From Paenibacillus woosongensis (GTDB taxonomy: Bacteria; Bacillota; Bacilli; Paenibacillales; Paenibacillaceae), in the NCBI RefSeq assembly GCF_030122845.1, contig NZ_CP126084.1, forward strand, positions 1,674,001 through 1,738,000: a stretch of DNA of 64,000 bases, in the 5' to 3' direction. This document shows positions 18,996 to 27,097 of this stretch, piece by piece. Below the pieces are notes generated by a model. It saw nothing but the letters and a program-made list of their open reading frames with translations, did not search any database and was not told the origin of the DNA. The position numbers were made by a program, and so were the translations under genes. Positions within the stretch are counted from its first letter, which is position 1, and the number at the start of each line of letters is the position of its first letter.

Positions 18996-19145
18996 ATGAG
19001 AGTAGTCGTAACGCTGGCATGCAAAGAATGTGGGGATCGCAACTATACCACAACGAAAAACAAAAAAACGCATCCCGAACGCCTAGAGTTAAGAAAGTAC
19101 TCGCCGCGTCTAAAGAAATATACGATTCATCGCGAAACTAGATAG
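18996..19145 (+). CDS. rpmG: Ribosomal protein L33, zinc-starvation type with one remaining CxxC
   Basis: 49 residues beginning [17 protein letters not shown]. Standard zinc-binding L33 has two CxxC pairs; this one keeps the first (CKEC) but has YSPRLKK where the second pair should be, as in B. subtilis RpmGC. It should therefore be unable to form the complete zinc ribbon. AGGGAGG precedes the ATG at 18996; a longer open frame from 18918 lacks family similarity. Its place between yciC and znuC, both with Zur boxes, suggests it replaces zinc-bound L33 when zinc is scarce. Confidence 0.93.
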   Translation: MRVVVTLACKECGDRNYTTTKNKKTHPERLELRKYSPRLKKYTIHRETR

Positions 19146-19214
19146 GGTGAGGACATAAACGCGCTGCAGCGTCTTACATCGACGGATGAAAGGGCGCAAT
19201 GCCGTTTTGTTTAA

Positions 19215-19229
19215 TCGTAATATTTACGT
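19215..19229. promoter_or_regulatory. Zur box before znuC
   Basis: TCGTAATATTTACGT, close to the palindromic core TCGTAATNATTACGA, 18 bases before the znuC start. Confidence 0.85.
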
Positions 19230-19246
19230 ATAAATGAGGGATTTGC

Positions 19247-19963
19247 ATGATTTTGTCTTCCATGCGGAATGTCGTATTCGGATATGGGGATACGCCCGTG
19301 CTAAGCGGCATTTCCGTGGATATTCATCAAGGAGAATTCGTCGGGATTACCGGCCCTAATGGCGCCGCCAAAACAACGCTGCTAAAGCTATTGCTCGGCT
19401 TGCTGAAGCCATGGAGCGGTTCGGTGCATATTCACACCGAGGCATTGGAAGGGGAATGTTTGAGTATCGGATATGTGCCGCAGAACGTGGCGTCTTTCAA
19501 TAGCGGTTTTCCCAGCCGCGTACTGGAGCTGGTCAGGTCAGGCTGTTATTCCCGGCTGGGCCTGTTCAAGCGGTTTGCCGCGGGACAGCACGAGATCGTC
19601 GAGCAGAGCTTGAAACAGGTCGGGATGTGGGAATACCAGCATCGTAAAGTCGGGGAGCTGTCCGGGGGGCAGAAGCAGCGGATCTGCATTGCCAGGGCTT
19701 TGGCGGGGCAGCCGAATGTGCTTGTTCTGGATGAGCCTACGGCGGGAATGGATCAGCAGGGAAGATTGGGCTTCTATCAGCTTATGCGCCATTATGTTAC
19801 ATCGCATGGCATGACCGTTATCATGGTGACGCATGAGCTTCAGGAGTCGGGAAAATACTTGGATCGCATCATTTCATTGGAACAGCGGGAGAGCGAGGGA
19901 TGGCAATGTTTGACTACGAGTTCATGCAGCGTGCGTTTTGGGCCGGAGCTATGCTTGGAATAA
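19247..19963 (+). CDS. znuC: Zinc ABC transporter ATP-binding protein ZnuC/AdcC
   Basis: 238-residue ATPase of the high-affinity zinc importer. Walker A reads GPNGAAKTT with Ala in place of the usual second Gly, a variation also seen in Bacillus AdcC. The signature is LSGGQKQR and Walker B VLVLDEPTAGMD. The C-terminal tail (WQCLTTSSC) resembles that of Bacillales homologues. The last 64 bases overlap the start of znuB. ATG at 19247 follows a weak SD (GAGGG). Confidence 0.93.
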   Translation: MILSSMRNVVFGYGDTPVLSGISVDIHQGEFVGITGPNGAAKTTLLKLLLGLLKPWSGSVHIHTEALEGECLSIGYVPQNVASFNSGFPSRVLELVRSGCYSRLGLFKRFAAGQHEIVEQSLKQVGMWEYQHRKVGELSGGQKQRICIARALAGQPNVLVLDEPTAGMDQQGRLGFYQLMRHYVTSHGMTVIMVTHELQESGKYLDRIISLEQRESEGWQCLTTSSCSVRFGPELCLE

Positions 19964-20781
19964 TCGCTCCCGTCTTAGGCGTCTATTTGATGCTCAGGCG
20001 GCAGGCATTGATGGCGGACACGCTGTCCCATGTCTCTTTGGCCGGGGTGGCGCTTGGCTCCCTCCTTGGAATGAATCCTGCCGTGACCGGAATTGCAGCT
20101 GCGGTGCTAGGCGGAGCTCTTGTGGATGGGCTGAGACGGGCTTATCGGACCTATAGCGAAATGTCCGTAGCGATCATTATGACCTCGGGTCTTGCCCTTG
20201 CCATCGTGCTCATGAGCCTGCGTACCAATTGGAGCAAAAGCTTCAGCTCCTATTTGTTCGGCTCGATCGTCGCGGTGAATGATGCGGGACTGTGGTTGAT
20301 TGGCACCGTGACGGCTGCAGGCATGATTTATTTGTTCGTGCTGCGCAGGCCGCTCTATAATATGACCTTTGACGAAGAGACGGCGCAGATCAGCGGTTTG
20401 CAGGTGAAGCGGCTGTCATTCTCGTTTGCGATATTGACCGGGATGACGGTGGCCGCAGCGATGCCAATCGTCGGCGTCCTGCTCATCTCTTCGCTTATGA
20501 TTCTGCCAGCCTCGCTGGCCCTGCGTATAGCCAGCGGGTTCACGATGGCAATTCTGATTTCGGTGGCGGCCGGATGGCTGGGCATCTTCAGCGGTTTGAC
20601 CATTTCATATTATGTGAACGTACCGCCTGGGGGCACGATTTCGCTCATGCTGCTATTGATGCTGTTGTCCGCCATGCTCGTACAGAAGCTGCGGCGAAGG
20701 CAGGGCAGGTACAAACAACAAGCCCTGCTTATGGGACAAGGGAGCAGAATTTCAAATCTTCGAGAGGGAGTGGAAAGTTGA
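19900..20781 (+). CDS. znuB: Zinc ABC transporter permease ZnuB/AdcB
   Basis: 293-residue membrane protein of the ABC-3 (metal) permease family with about eight segments. GVYLMLRRQALMADTLSHVSL carries the family signature and GVLLISSLMILPASLA is conserved. The start at 19900 lies inside znuC, giving a 64-base overlap; an ATG at 19906 is also possible. The TGA overlaps the TTG start of znuA. Confidence 0.93.
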   Translation: MAMFDYEFMQRAFWAGAMLGIIAPVLGVYLMLRRQALMADTLSHVSLAGVALGSLLGMNPAVTGIAAAVLGGALVDGLRRAYRTYSEMSVAIIMTSGLALAIVLMSLRTNWSKSFSSYLFGSIVAVNDAGLWLIGTVTAAGMIYLFVLRRPLYNMTFDEETAQISGLQVKRLSFSFAILTGMTVAAAMPIVGVLLISSLMILPASLALRIASGFTMAILISVAAGWLGIFSGLTISYYVNVPPGGTISLMLLLMLLSAMLVQKLRRRQGRYKQQALLMGQGSRISNLREGVES

Positions 20782-21971
20782 ATCAACATCGCATTCAAAC
20801 AGGAAGTGCAGGCAGGAATAGAGTATGGAACAAAGGGAATAAAGGGCTGGCTGCCGCCGCACTGCTGCTTGCAGTCATCATGGTCGTTGCGGCTTGCGGC
20901 GCTAAGGGGGGAGCAGGCGCCGGCGGAGCAGAAGCGGAGTCTCCCGCCTCGGCGGCTCCTGATTCTCCCAGCAAGGATAAACTCGATATTCAGGTCAGCT
21001 TTTATCCGATGTACGAATTCACGAAACAGGTGGCGGGAGATGCGGCTAATGTACAGATGCTTGTTCCAAGCGGCGTGGAGCCGCATGACTGGGAGCCAAC
21101 GCCCCGGGATATCGCCAAGCTGGAGGAGGCCGATGTGTTCGTCTATAACGGCGCTGGCATGGAGGGCTGGGTAGAGCAGGTTCTATCCGCCGTCAGCAGC
21201 AAGAAGCTCGTGAAAATCGAAGCCAGCCAAGGTCTCGACATGATCGAGGATGCTGAAGGCCATGATCATCATGACGGAGATGGGCATGAACCTGCTGAAG
21301 AAGGGGCTCACGAGCATGACGACGAGCATGACCAGGCGCATCACCACGACCACGAGCATGACCGCGAGCAGGCGCATGAAGAGGATCACGATCACAACCA
21401 TGAACATGAAGCAGCCGGTCACCATAATCACGATCATGATCACGGCGGGCTGGATCCGCATGTGTGGCTCTCTCCGGCCCTTGCGATCACAGAGGTTCGC
21501 AATATTGAAGCAGGTCTGTCCCAGGCTGCACCGGAGCATCAGGAGCTATTCAGGAAAAATGCGGACGCCTACGTGGCGAAGCTGGAGGTATTGGATCAGG
21601 AGTTCAGAGAGACGCTTGCAAGCGTGAAGCGCAAGGATTTCATTGCGCAGCACGCCGCATTTGGTTACCTCGCCCGGGATTACGGGCTCCGGCAGGTGCC
21701 GATTGCCGGGCTGTCGCCGGAGCTGGAGCCGTCGGCAGCCCAGATGGCGGAAATCGTCAAGTTTGCTAAGGAAAATGATGTAAAAACGATTTTCTTCGAA
21801 ACTCTGGTATCCTCCAAAGTAGCCGAAGCCATCTCTAAAGAAATCGGCGCCCAAACGGCCGTTCTTAACCCGATCGAAGGGTTGACGGAGGAAGATTTGA
21901 GCAGCAGCCGGGATTACATCGTACTGATGCGGCAAAATTTAGACGCGTTAAAATTAGCGCTTAACGAATAG
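20778..21971 (+). CDS. znuA: Zinc ABC transporter substrate-binding lipoprotein ZnuA/AdcA
   Basis: 397-residue lipoprotein (lipobox VAACG) of the cluster 9 metal-binding family. A His/Asp/Glu-rich loop of about 70 residues (roughly 155-225, full of DHDHE-like runs) separates the lobes, as usual for zinc-specific members. Metal-binding motifs include SGVEPHDWEPTPRD and GGLDPHVWLSP, and FFETLVSSKVAEAI is conserved. The start is TTG at 20778, with GAGGGAG 10 bases upstream and a TTGA overlap with the znuB stop. Last gene of the Zur-controlled znuCBA operon. Confidence 0.94.
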   Translation: MNQHRIQTGSAGRNRVWNKGNKGLAAAALLLAVIMVVAACGAKGGAGAGGAEAESPASAAPDSPSKDKLDIQVSFYPMYEFTKQVAGDAANVQMLVPSGVEPHDWEPTPRDIAKLEEADVFVYNGAGMEGWVEQVLSAVSSKKLVKIEASQGLDMIEDAEGHDHHDGDGHEPAEEGAHEHDDEHDQAHHHDHEHDREQAHEEDHDHNHEHEAAGHHNHDHDHGGLDPHVWLSPALAITEVRNIEAGLSQAAPEHQELFRKNADAYVAKLEVLDQEFRETLASVKRKDFIAQHAAFGYLARDYGLRQVPIAGLSPELEPSAAQMAEIVKFAKENDVKTIFFETLVSSKVAEAISKEIGAQTAVLNPIEGLTEEDLSSSRDYIVLMRQNLDALKLALNE

Positions 21972-21981
21972 CTTTAAAGCC

Positions 21982-22791
21982 TTAGGATGAGATGTTTCTG
22001 CCATAGAAAATCTCATCCATTTCCGTTTTCAGCAGCTCAGTGATTTCCGCCTGCTCCTGCGGGCTTAGCTTGTCCTTCGTATAGCCGAACAGATAATTGT
22101 TCAGGTCAAATTCCTTCAGCTTGCATTTGGTATGGAAAATATGCTCCTGATAGACGTTTACATCAATCATATGGTACGCATCGACAACTTCATCCGGGAT
22201 GTAATTCTGAATGGAGCTGATCTCGTGGTCGATGAACAGCTTATGCCCGTTGATATCCCGGGTGAACCCGCGGACCCGGTAATCGATCGTCATAATGTCC
22301 GTATCAAAGGAATGGATTAAATAATTCAGCGCCTTGAGCGGCGAAATTTCACCGCAGGTCGACACGTCGATATCAGCCCGGAACGTGCTGATTCCTTCGT
22401 CCGGGTGATATTCGGGATACGTATGGACCGTAATGTGGCTCTTGTCGAGCTGCAACACTACGTTGTCAGGCAGCGGCCCAGGCGATTCCTCAAAAGATTC
22501 CGTAGGCACCTCGACGACAGGCCCCTCCGATACAAGCACGGTTACGCTCGCCCCTTGCGGCACGTAATCCTGCTTGGCCACATTGAGCACATGGGCTCCA
22601 ATGATGTCGGACACGGCTATCAGAATCTGGGTCAGCCTGTCGGAATTATACTGCTCGTCGATATATTCTATATAGGCCTGCCGTTCTTCCTTCGTTTTCG
22701 TGTAGCAGATATCATACATATTAAAGCTTAGCGATTTGGTCAGGTTGTTGAATTCGTGCAGCTCTACACGCTGCTTCGGTGTCAGTGTCAT
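21982..22791 (-). CDS. speD: S-adenosylmethionine decarboxylase proenzyme, E. coli type
   Basis: Pyruvoyl-dependent enzyme making decarboxylated SAM for spermidine synthesis. 269 residues, the usual length of the E. coli-type (class 1A) proenzyme. Self-cleavage should occur at the Ser of [16 protein letters not shown], giving the pyruvoyl group; [20 protein letters not shown] is conserved downstream with the catalytic Cys. The start MTLTPKQR at 22791 has GGAGG before it; the frame is open to 22839 without an SD. Single gene, convergent with znuA at a gap of only 10 bases. Confidence 0.95.
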   Translation of the reverse strand: MTLTPKQRVELHEFNNLTKSLSFNMYDICYTKTKEERQAYIEYIDEQYNSDRLTQILIAVSDIIGAHVLNVAKQDYVPQGASVTVLVSEGPVVEVPTESFEESPGPLPDNVVLQLDKSHITVHTYPEYHPDEGISTFRADIDVSTCGEISPLKALNYLIHSFDTDIMTIDYRVRGFTRDINGHKLFIDHEISSIQNYIPDEVVDAYHMIDVNVYQEHIFHTKCKLKEFDLNNYLFGYTKDKLSPQEQAEITELLKTEMDEIFYGRNISS

Positions 22792-22915
22792 AGCAGCCTC
22801 CGTTAAGAAATGATATGCCTTAATTATCTTTATACCCATTCTTCCATATCCCTAACGGCCGAAAGAAATATGGATTATAGTGGAGTTGGCACTTTATTTG
22901 CAGAGGAGCGGTCCG

Positions 22916-23365
22916 ATGAATATGCAAGCTATTTTTGATGCATTTCCGCTGTTGGAATCGAGAGACCTAATCATGAAGAGGATTGAGCCTGGCCATCTTG
23001 ACGAGGTATATTCCATATACAGCAATGACAATGTATTCGAGTATTGCGGAATTATACCCAAGCATAATAAAGAAACCGTCAAATCGATGATCGGCTATTT
23101 TTTGGCGGAATCGCATTGGGGACAAGGGATTGCAACGCAGGCGGTACAGGCTTTGGTCAAATTTCTATTTGAAGCAGCTCATGTAAACCGCATCCAGGCA
23201 GAAGTGTTGCCGCCCAACGAATCATCCAAGAAGGTGCTGCTCAAAAACGGCTTTAGGCAGGAAGGCATCCTGCGGCAAGCTCATTTATGGTCCGGCAAGG
23301 GCGTGGTTGATCTGGAGATCTACGGCATTTTGCGAGAGGAATATGTATCATCTTCATCCAATTAA
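22916..23365 (+). CDS. GNAT acetyltransferase (RimJ/RimL-like) with internal deletion
   Basis: 149 residues, about 35-40 shorter than the usual RimJ/RimL-type proteins. The N-terminal strand (LESRDLIMKRIEPGHLDEVY) and the acetyl-CoA loop (HWGQGIATQAV) with the C-terminal half are intact. However, MIGYFLAESHW joins the helix after YCGI directly to the strand before the CoA loop, so the central strands are missing. ATG at 22916 follows GAGGAGCGG. The open frame suggests it is still translated, but activity is doubtful. Confidence 0.75.
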   Translation: MNMQAIFDAFPLLESRDLIMKRIEPGHLDEVYSIYSNDNVFEYCGIIPKHNKETVKSMIGYFLAESHWGQGIATQAVQALVKFLFEAAHVNRIQAEVLPPNESSKKVLLKNGFRQEGILRQAHLWSGKGVVDLEIYGILREEYVSSSSN

Positions 23366-23367
23366 AA

Positions 23368-23406
23368 AAAGCGGCAGGCCCGGTATTATGCCGGACCCGC
23401 CGCTTT
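23368..23406. terminator. Bidirectional terminator between GNAT gene and ctc
   Basis: AAAGCGGC-GG-CCGG / CCGG-CC-GCCGCTTT stem between convergent genes, with an A-run on the left giving a T-run on the minus strand. Confidence 0.88.
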
Positions 23407-23424
23407 GTGCTTTCGCATTTATAA

Positions 23425-24018
23425 TTATTCTTCCGCCGACTCGTCCTGGGACTCGAGATCCTCGGATTGGATTCTCGGAGTAACGACAGAAACGAGAAGC
23501 TCGTTTTCCGAAGACAGCAGCGTAACTTCAGGCGGAAGCTCTACATTTCCGACTAGAAGTGAATCGCCAACATCCAGCTCGCTAATATCGACGCTGATGG
23601 ATGACGGCAGCTGGTGAGGCAATGCTTCGACCTCGATGAATGTGCTCTGTGTCTGCACGATGCCGCCCAATTTCGTACCCTTCGGGGTACCGACGTAATC
23701 AAGCGTTACTCTCGTACGAACGAGTTCATCCTTCTTTACACGGAGGAAATCCACATGAATATATTCGCGTGTCACAGCATCCCGCTGCAATCCTTCGAGC
23801 AGTACAGGGACTTTATCGGAGCCTCCCACTTGGACCTCCAATAACCCTGATCCTCCGCCTCTGACCCAACGTTGAAATTCCTGCGAGGAAATATGAATCA
23901 TGTCGCTTTCTTTGTTCAATCCCATAACTACGCCCGGAAGACGTCCGCTTTGGCGCAGGCGCTTCAGGCCCGACCTGTTCATGGGTGATCTTTGTTCCGC
24001 TGCAAAACATGCTCTCAT
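23425..24018 (-). CDS. ctc: Ribosomal protein L25/general stress protein Ctc
   Basis: 5S rRNA-binding ribosomal protein, long Ctc form of 197 residues. The N-terminal L25 domain (SGLKRLRQSGRLPGVVMG) is followed by a C-terminal beta domain (VEALPHQLPSSISVDIS) and an acidic tail. The start is ATG at 24018 or GTG at 24021; AAGGAG lies 10 or 7 bases upstream. Single gene. In B. subtilis it is stress-controlled by SigB, but I did not find a SigB promoter here. Confidence 0.92.
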   Translation of the reverse strand: MRACFAAEQRSPMNRSGLKRLRQSGRLPGVVMGLNKESDMIHISSQEFQRWVRGGGSGLLEVQVGGSDKVPVLLEGLQRDAVTREYIHVDFLRVKKDELVRTRVTLDYVGTPKGTKLGGIVQTQSTFIEVEALPHQLPSSISVDISELDVGDSLLVGNVELPPEVTLLSSENELLVSVVTPRIQSEDLESQDESAEE

Positions 24019-24143
24019 CACTACAACACTCCTTGTTATTCAACCATAATATTTTGTGCTCCCAAAATCCCTATCCGTCCGTGAACATTGATTTCGCCCC
24101 CTGCGCGGGGGATATAAAGAGCACCATGACATCACCGCCCTGG

Positions 24144-24212
24144 TTAACATTAAATGTTAATAAATGTATATATGCATGAAGGCACTTCGCTCCGTAGGAA
24201 GCGAAATGCCTT
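24144..24212. other. Palindrome and hairpin in the ctc/tetR divergent spacer
   Basis: TTAACATTAAATGTTAA at 24144-24160 is a perfect 17-base palindrome. At 24179-24212 AAGGCA-TTCGCT pairs with AGCGAA-TGCCTT, a long hairpin without T-run. The remaining parts of 24019-24417 hold no gene I can support. Confidence 0.5.
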
Positions 24213-24370
24213 ATAAAGTAACGATAGCATAAACCTGTTGGCCTGTCGACAACTGACAGCTGTTATTCATCATATTGTATCAATTACCATAATTATGCTC
24301 AATCATCACCTCCCGCATTTATTATGGATAAAGATCATGTTGACGGAAACCTGTTTCTGTGTTTAATATA

Positions 24371-24382
24371 TATCATATGATA
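24371..24382. promoter_or_regulatory. Candidate TetR operator
   Basis: Perfect palindrome TATCATATGATA, 36 bases before the tetR-type start, in a very AT-rich promoter region. It would fit autorepression by the adjacent TetR protein. Confidence 0.5.
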
Positions 24383-24417
24383 CATATCAAGTGTTATATA
24401 AGAGGAGTGACAAGGAA

Positions 24418-24996
24418 ATGCCGCCGCAAAAAAAATTCTCCAGAGAGGAAATTATCCAGGTCGCCTTTGAAATTGCTCGAGTGGAGGGGCTAGATCACAT
24501 TACCATTAGAAAAGTAGCCAGCCGGCTCGGCAGCTCTATCGCCCCGATTTACGTTAACTTTGCAAACGTAGAGGAGCTGATCCAGGCTGTCATTGGAAAA
24601 ATCTCTGAACTTAGCAGGGAAATATTGATGGACATGGATACGGGGAATCCGTTTCACGATATCGGCGCAGCCAGCTTGCGGTTTGCCAAGGAATACAGCG
24701 TATTGTTCAGGGATCTTGTCATGAAGCAGAACGATCACATGAAGGGTTACGATCAGGACATGGCTCCATTCCTCATGGAGCAGATGAAGGAGGATGCTGA
24801 TTTAGCCGGTTTCGAGGATGAGGAATTGCGGCTTATTTTATTGAAAATGAGAATATTTCAGCTCGGTCTTTCGGTCATGATCGCAAACGGATTGCTTCCC
24901 GAATCCTTCAGCGAGGAGCAGGCTATAGCGCTGCTGGATCAGACTGCTGGCGATGTGATCGCGGGGGCACGCTTGCGGCAGCAAGGCTCGCTTTAG
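24418..24996 (+). CDS. TetR family transcriptional regulator
   Basis: 192 residues. The N-terminal helix-turn-helix is SREEIIQVAFEIA...ITIRKVASRLGSS...IYVNFANVEEL, typical of TetR; the C-terminal ligand/dimer domain is of unknown specificity. The start MPPQKKF at 24418 follows GAGGAG and AAGGAA. A palindrome upstream is a possible own operator. It precedes the serine hydrolase gene by 57 bases with no terminator, so it likely controls and is co-transcribed with that gene. Confidence 0.88.
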   Translation: MPPQKKFSREEIIQVAFEIARVEGLDHITIRKVASRLGSSIAPIYVNFANVEELIQAVIGKISELSREILMDMDTGNPFHDIGAASLRFAKEYSVLFRDLVMKQNDHMKGYDQDMAPFLMEQMKEDADLAGFEDEELRLILLKMRIFQLGLSVMIANGLLPESFSEEQAIALLDQTAGDVIAGARLRQQGSL

Positions 24997-25053
24997 CTAA
25001 AGCGGGTGGTCATGTCACCGCATATTTTAAAAAAAGAGGAGGTTATGGGAGTA

Positions 25054-27009
25054 ATGCGGGTATATTTCATGTTATTCGTTTTATTGTGTGGCACACTGCT
25101 TTTCGGTCCAGTTGTTCAAGCTGGCAATCAATCTCAGACAAGCAAAGCGAAATATGCAGACATTGAAGCTTTTATGGATCAAGAAATGAAAATACAGATG
25201 CAAAAGTTCAACATCCCGAATGCCGCGGTAGCCGTTGTCGCTAATGGGGAGGTTATCTTCAGCCATGGATATGGCTATGCCGATCGGGAGAAGGAGGTTC
25301 CCGTAAACCCGGAGCAAACGCTGTTTCGGATGGGATCAACCTCCAAGCTGCTGACTTGGACCGCCGTCATGCAGCTTGTCGAACAGGGGAAGCTTGACCT
25401 TGAAGCCGATATCAATACATACTTGGACTTTAAAATGCCGGACCGACTCTATGCACAATCAGCAAGGGAGCCTGCTGTCGCGCCGATTACCTTGACCCAT
25501 CTTATGACTCATACCGCCGGGTTTGAGGACTATCCCGACAGGATTTTCAGGCTGGATGAGCAGCAAATGCTTCCGCTTGCAGATTATGTGCGTACTTATA
25601 TGCCGCAGCGGGCATTTCCTCCTGGCGAGGTCGTAGCGTACTCCAATTATGGCACGGCATTGGCCGGCTATATTGTCGAGAGGGCAGCGGGCCAGTTATT
25701 CGAAGATTATGTGGAACAGCATATTTTTGCGCCGCTTGGGATGGAATACAGCAGCTTCCGCCAGCCGCTGCCGGAACGATTGCAGCCGCATATGGCTCGG
25801 GCGTATCGGCTTGCGCAAGGGGAATACGAAGAAGGCAGATTTGAATTCGTTCCTGGTCCGGCCGGCGGCATGAGCAGTTCGGCTGCCGACATGTCCAAAT
25901 TTATGCTGGCTTATTTACCAGGCGAGAACGGGCAAGGAGGGCGCATACTTCATGAAGAAACGATCCGTTCCATGCGGAATCAGCAATTTACGCAGCATCC
26001 CTTGCTGTCCGGCACAGCGTTCGGATTTATGGAAGGAGTCTTTAATGGAGAGCGGACGCTTTTTCATGGCGGTAGTACAATGCTGTTCGATACGGGGCTG
26101 TATTTGGTTCCCGAGCGAAATCTCGGCCTGTTCGTTTCCTACAGCGGGGGCAGTTATTTGGCCCATCTCGGCTTGTTTCAAGCATTCATGGATCATTACT
26201 ATCCTGCCCCTCCTGCAGATCATCCGCTGCCGCCTGAAGGGACGATTGAACGTTCCCGCCAATATGTCGGGGAATATCAGCAGAACAGGCGCAGCTTCAC
26301 GACTTCTGAACGGTTTCTGAGCTTAACAATGGGACTGATTCAAGTACAGCTGGATAAAGAGGGATACCTGCTCGTCAGCCATGCAGGAGAAGTAAACCGT
26401 TTTGTGGAAATAGAACCTGGCGTTTACCTTAATTTAAGGGAGCAGCGAACACAGGATTATTATGGCGGCTTCCGCACGATCGTGTTCGGGGCTGACCCTT
26501 ACGGCAATACGATGCTCATGTCCGACGGCCCGATGACGTATTCAAAGGCCCCTTGGTATGCGTCCAGTTCATTTACGTTTCTGACGATGATCGCTATTGT
26601 ACTGTTTATCATCATCACTCTCATCGTCTGGAGTATTCGGGCAGTACTTCGGCTCTTAAGACGGTCTAAAGCCCGAACGCCATCTGCTAAGCTGGCGCGT
26701 GCCGCAGCAGGAGCCGCCATAGCGTTTGGCGTACTGACCCTGGCTATCCTGACCGGAGTGGCTATAAACGGCCAAATCGATCCTGTGTATGGCTTGCCGA
26801 AGGCAGCTTTTGGCATAATGCCTTCATGGAATTCGTTATTGGATGTACTTCCCTGGCTGCTGATGATCATTGGAATATCCATGCTTATATTTGCTGTTAT
26901 CGTAGTGAGGAGAAAGTATTGGAGAATGTCCGGGCGCATCCATTACATTTTATTTACGACCGCGGCTTGGATGCTGTTATCGCTGTTCATGTATTGGCAG
27001 CTGATTTAG
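25054..27009 (+). CDS. Beta-lactamase-family serine hydrolase with C-terminal membrane segments
   Basis: 651 residues. A signal peptide (about 1-24) leads to a class C beta-lactamase/D-aminopeptidase-like domain with the nucleophile motif STSK at 95-98, YSNYG as the YxN motif and HGGST as the third box. After about residue 400 comes a beta-rich linker, then about four hydrophobic segments near the C-terminus that anchor it. The ATG at 25054 is 11 bases after AGGAGG; another ATG at 25045 is too close. Such proteins are usually extracellular esterases or peptidases rather than antibiotic-degrading enzymes; the substrate is unknown. Confidence 0.88.
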   Translation: MRVYFMLFVLLCGTLLFGPVVQAGNQSQTSKAKYADIEAFMDQEMKIQMQKFNIPNAAVAVVANGEVIFSHGYGYADREKEVPVNPEQTLFRMGSTSKLLTWTAVMQLVEQGKLDLEADINTYLDFKMPDRLYAQSAREPAVAPITLTHLMTHTAGFEDYPDRIFRLDEQQMLPLADYVRTYMPQRAFPPGEVVAYSNYGTALAGYIVERAAGQLFEDYVEQHIFAPLGMEYSSFRQPLPERLQPHMARAYRLAQGEYEEGRFEFVPGPAGGMSSSAADMSKFMLAYLPGENGQGGRILHEETIRSMRNQQFTQHPLLSGTAFGFMEGVFNGERTLFHGGSTMLFDTGLYLVPERNLGLFVSYSGGSYLAHLGLFQAFMDHYYPAPPADHPLPPEGTIERSRQYVGEYQQNRRSFTTSERFLSLTMGLIQVQLDKEGYLLVSHAGEVNRFVEIEPGVYLNLREQRTQDYYGGFRTIVFGADPYGNTMLMSDGPMTYSKAPWYASSSFTFLTMIAIVLFIIITLIVWSIRAVLRLLRRSKARTPSAKLARAAAGAAIAFGVLTLAILTGVAINGQIDPVYGLPKAAFGIMPSWNSLLDVLPWLLMIIGISMLIFAVIVVRRKYWRMSGRIHYILFTTAAWMLLSLFMYWQLI

Positions 27010-27097
27010 CGGCGGACGCTTGACCAAGGGATGCTAGACAAGATATGAAATGGTTAGAACATAAATATGATAGGCTTCGGCAAGAGGGGGCTAGGCG

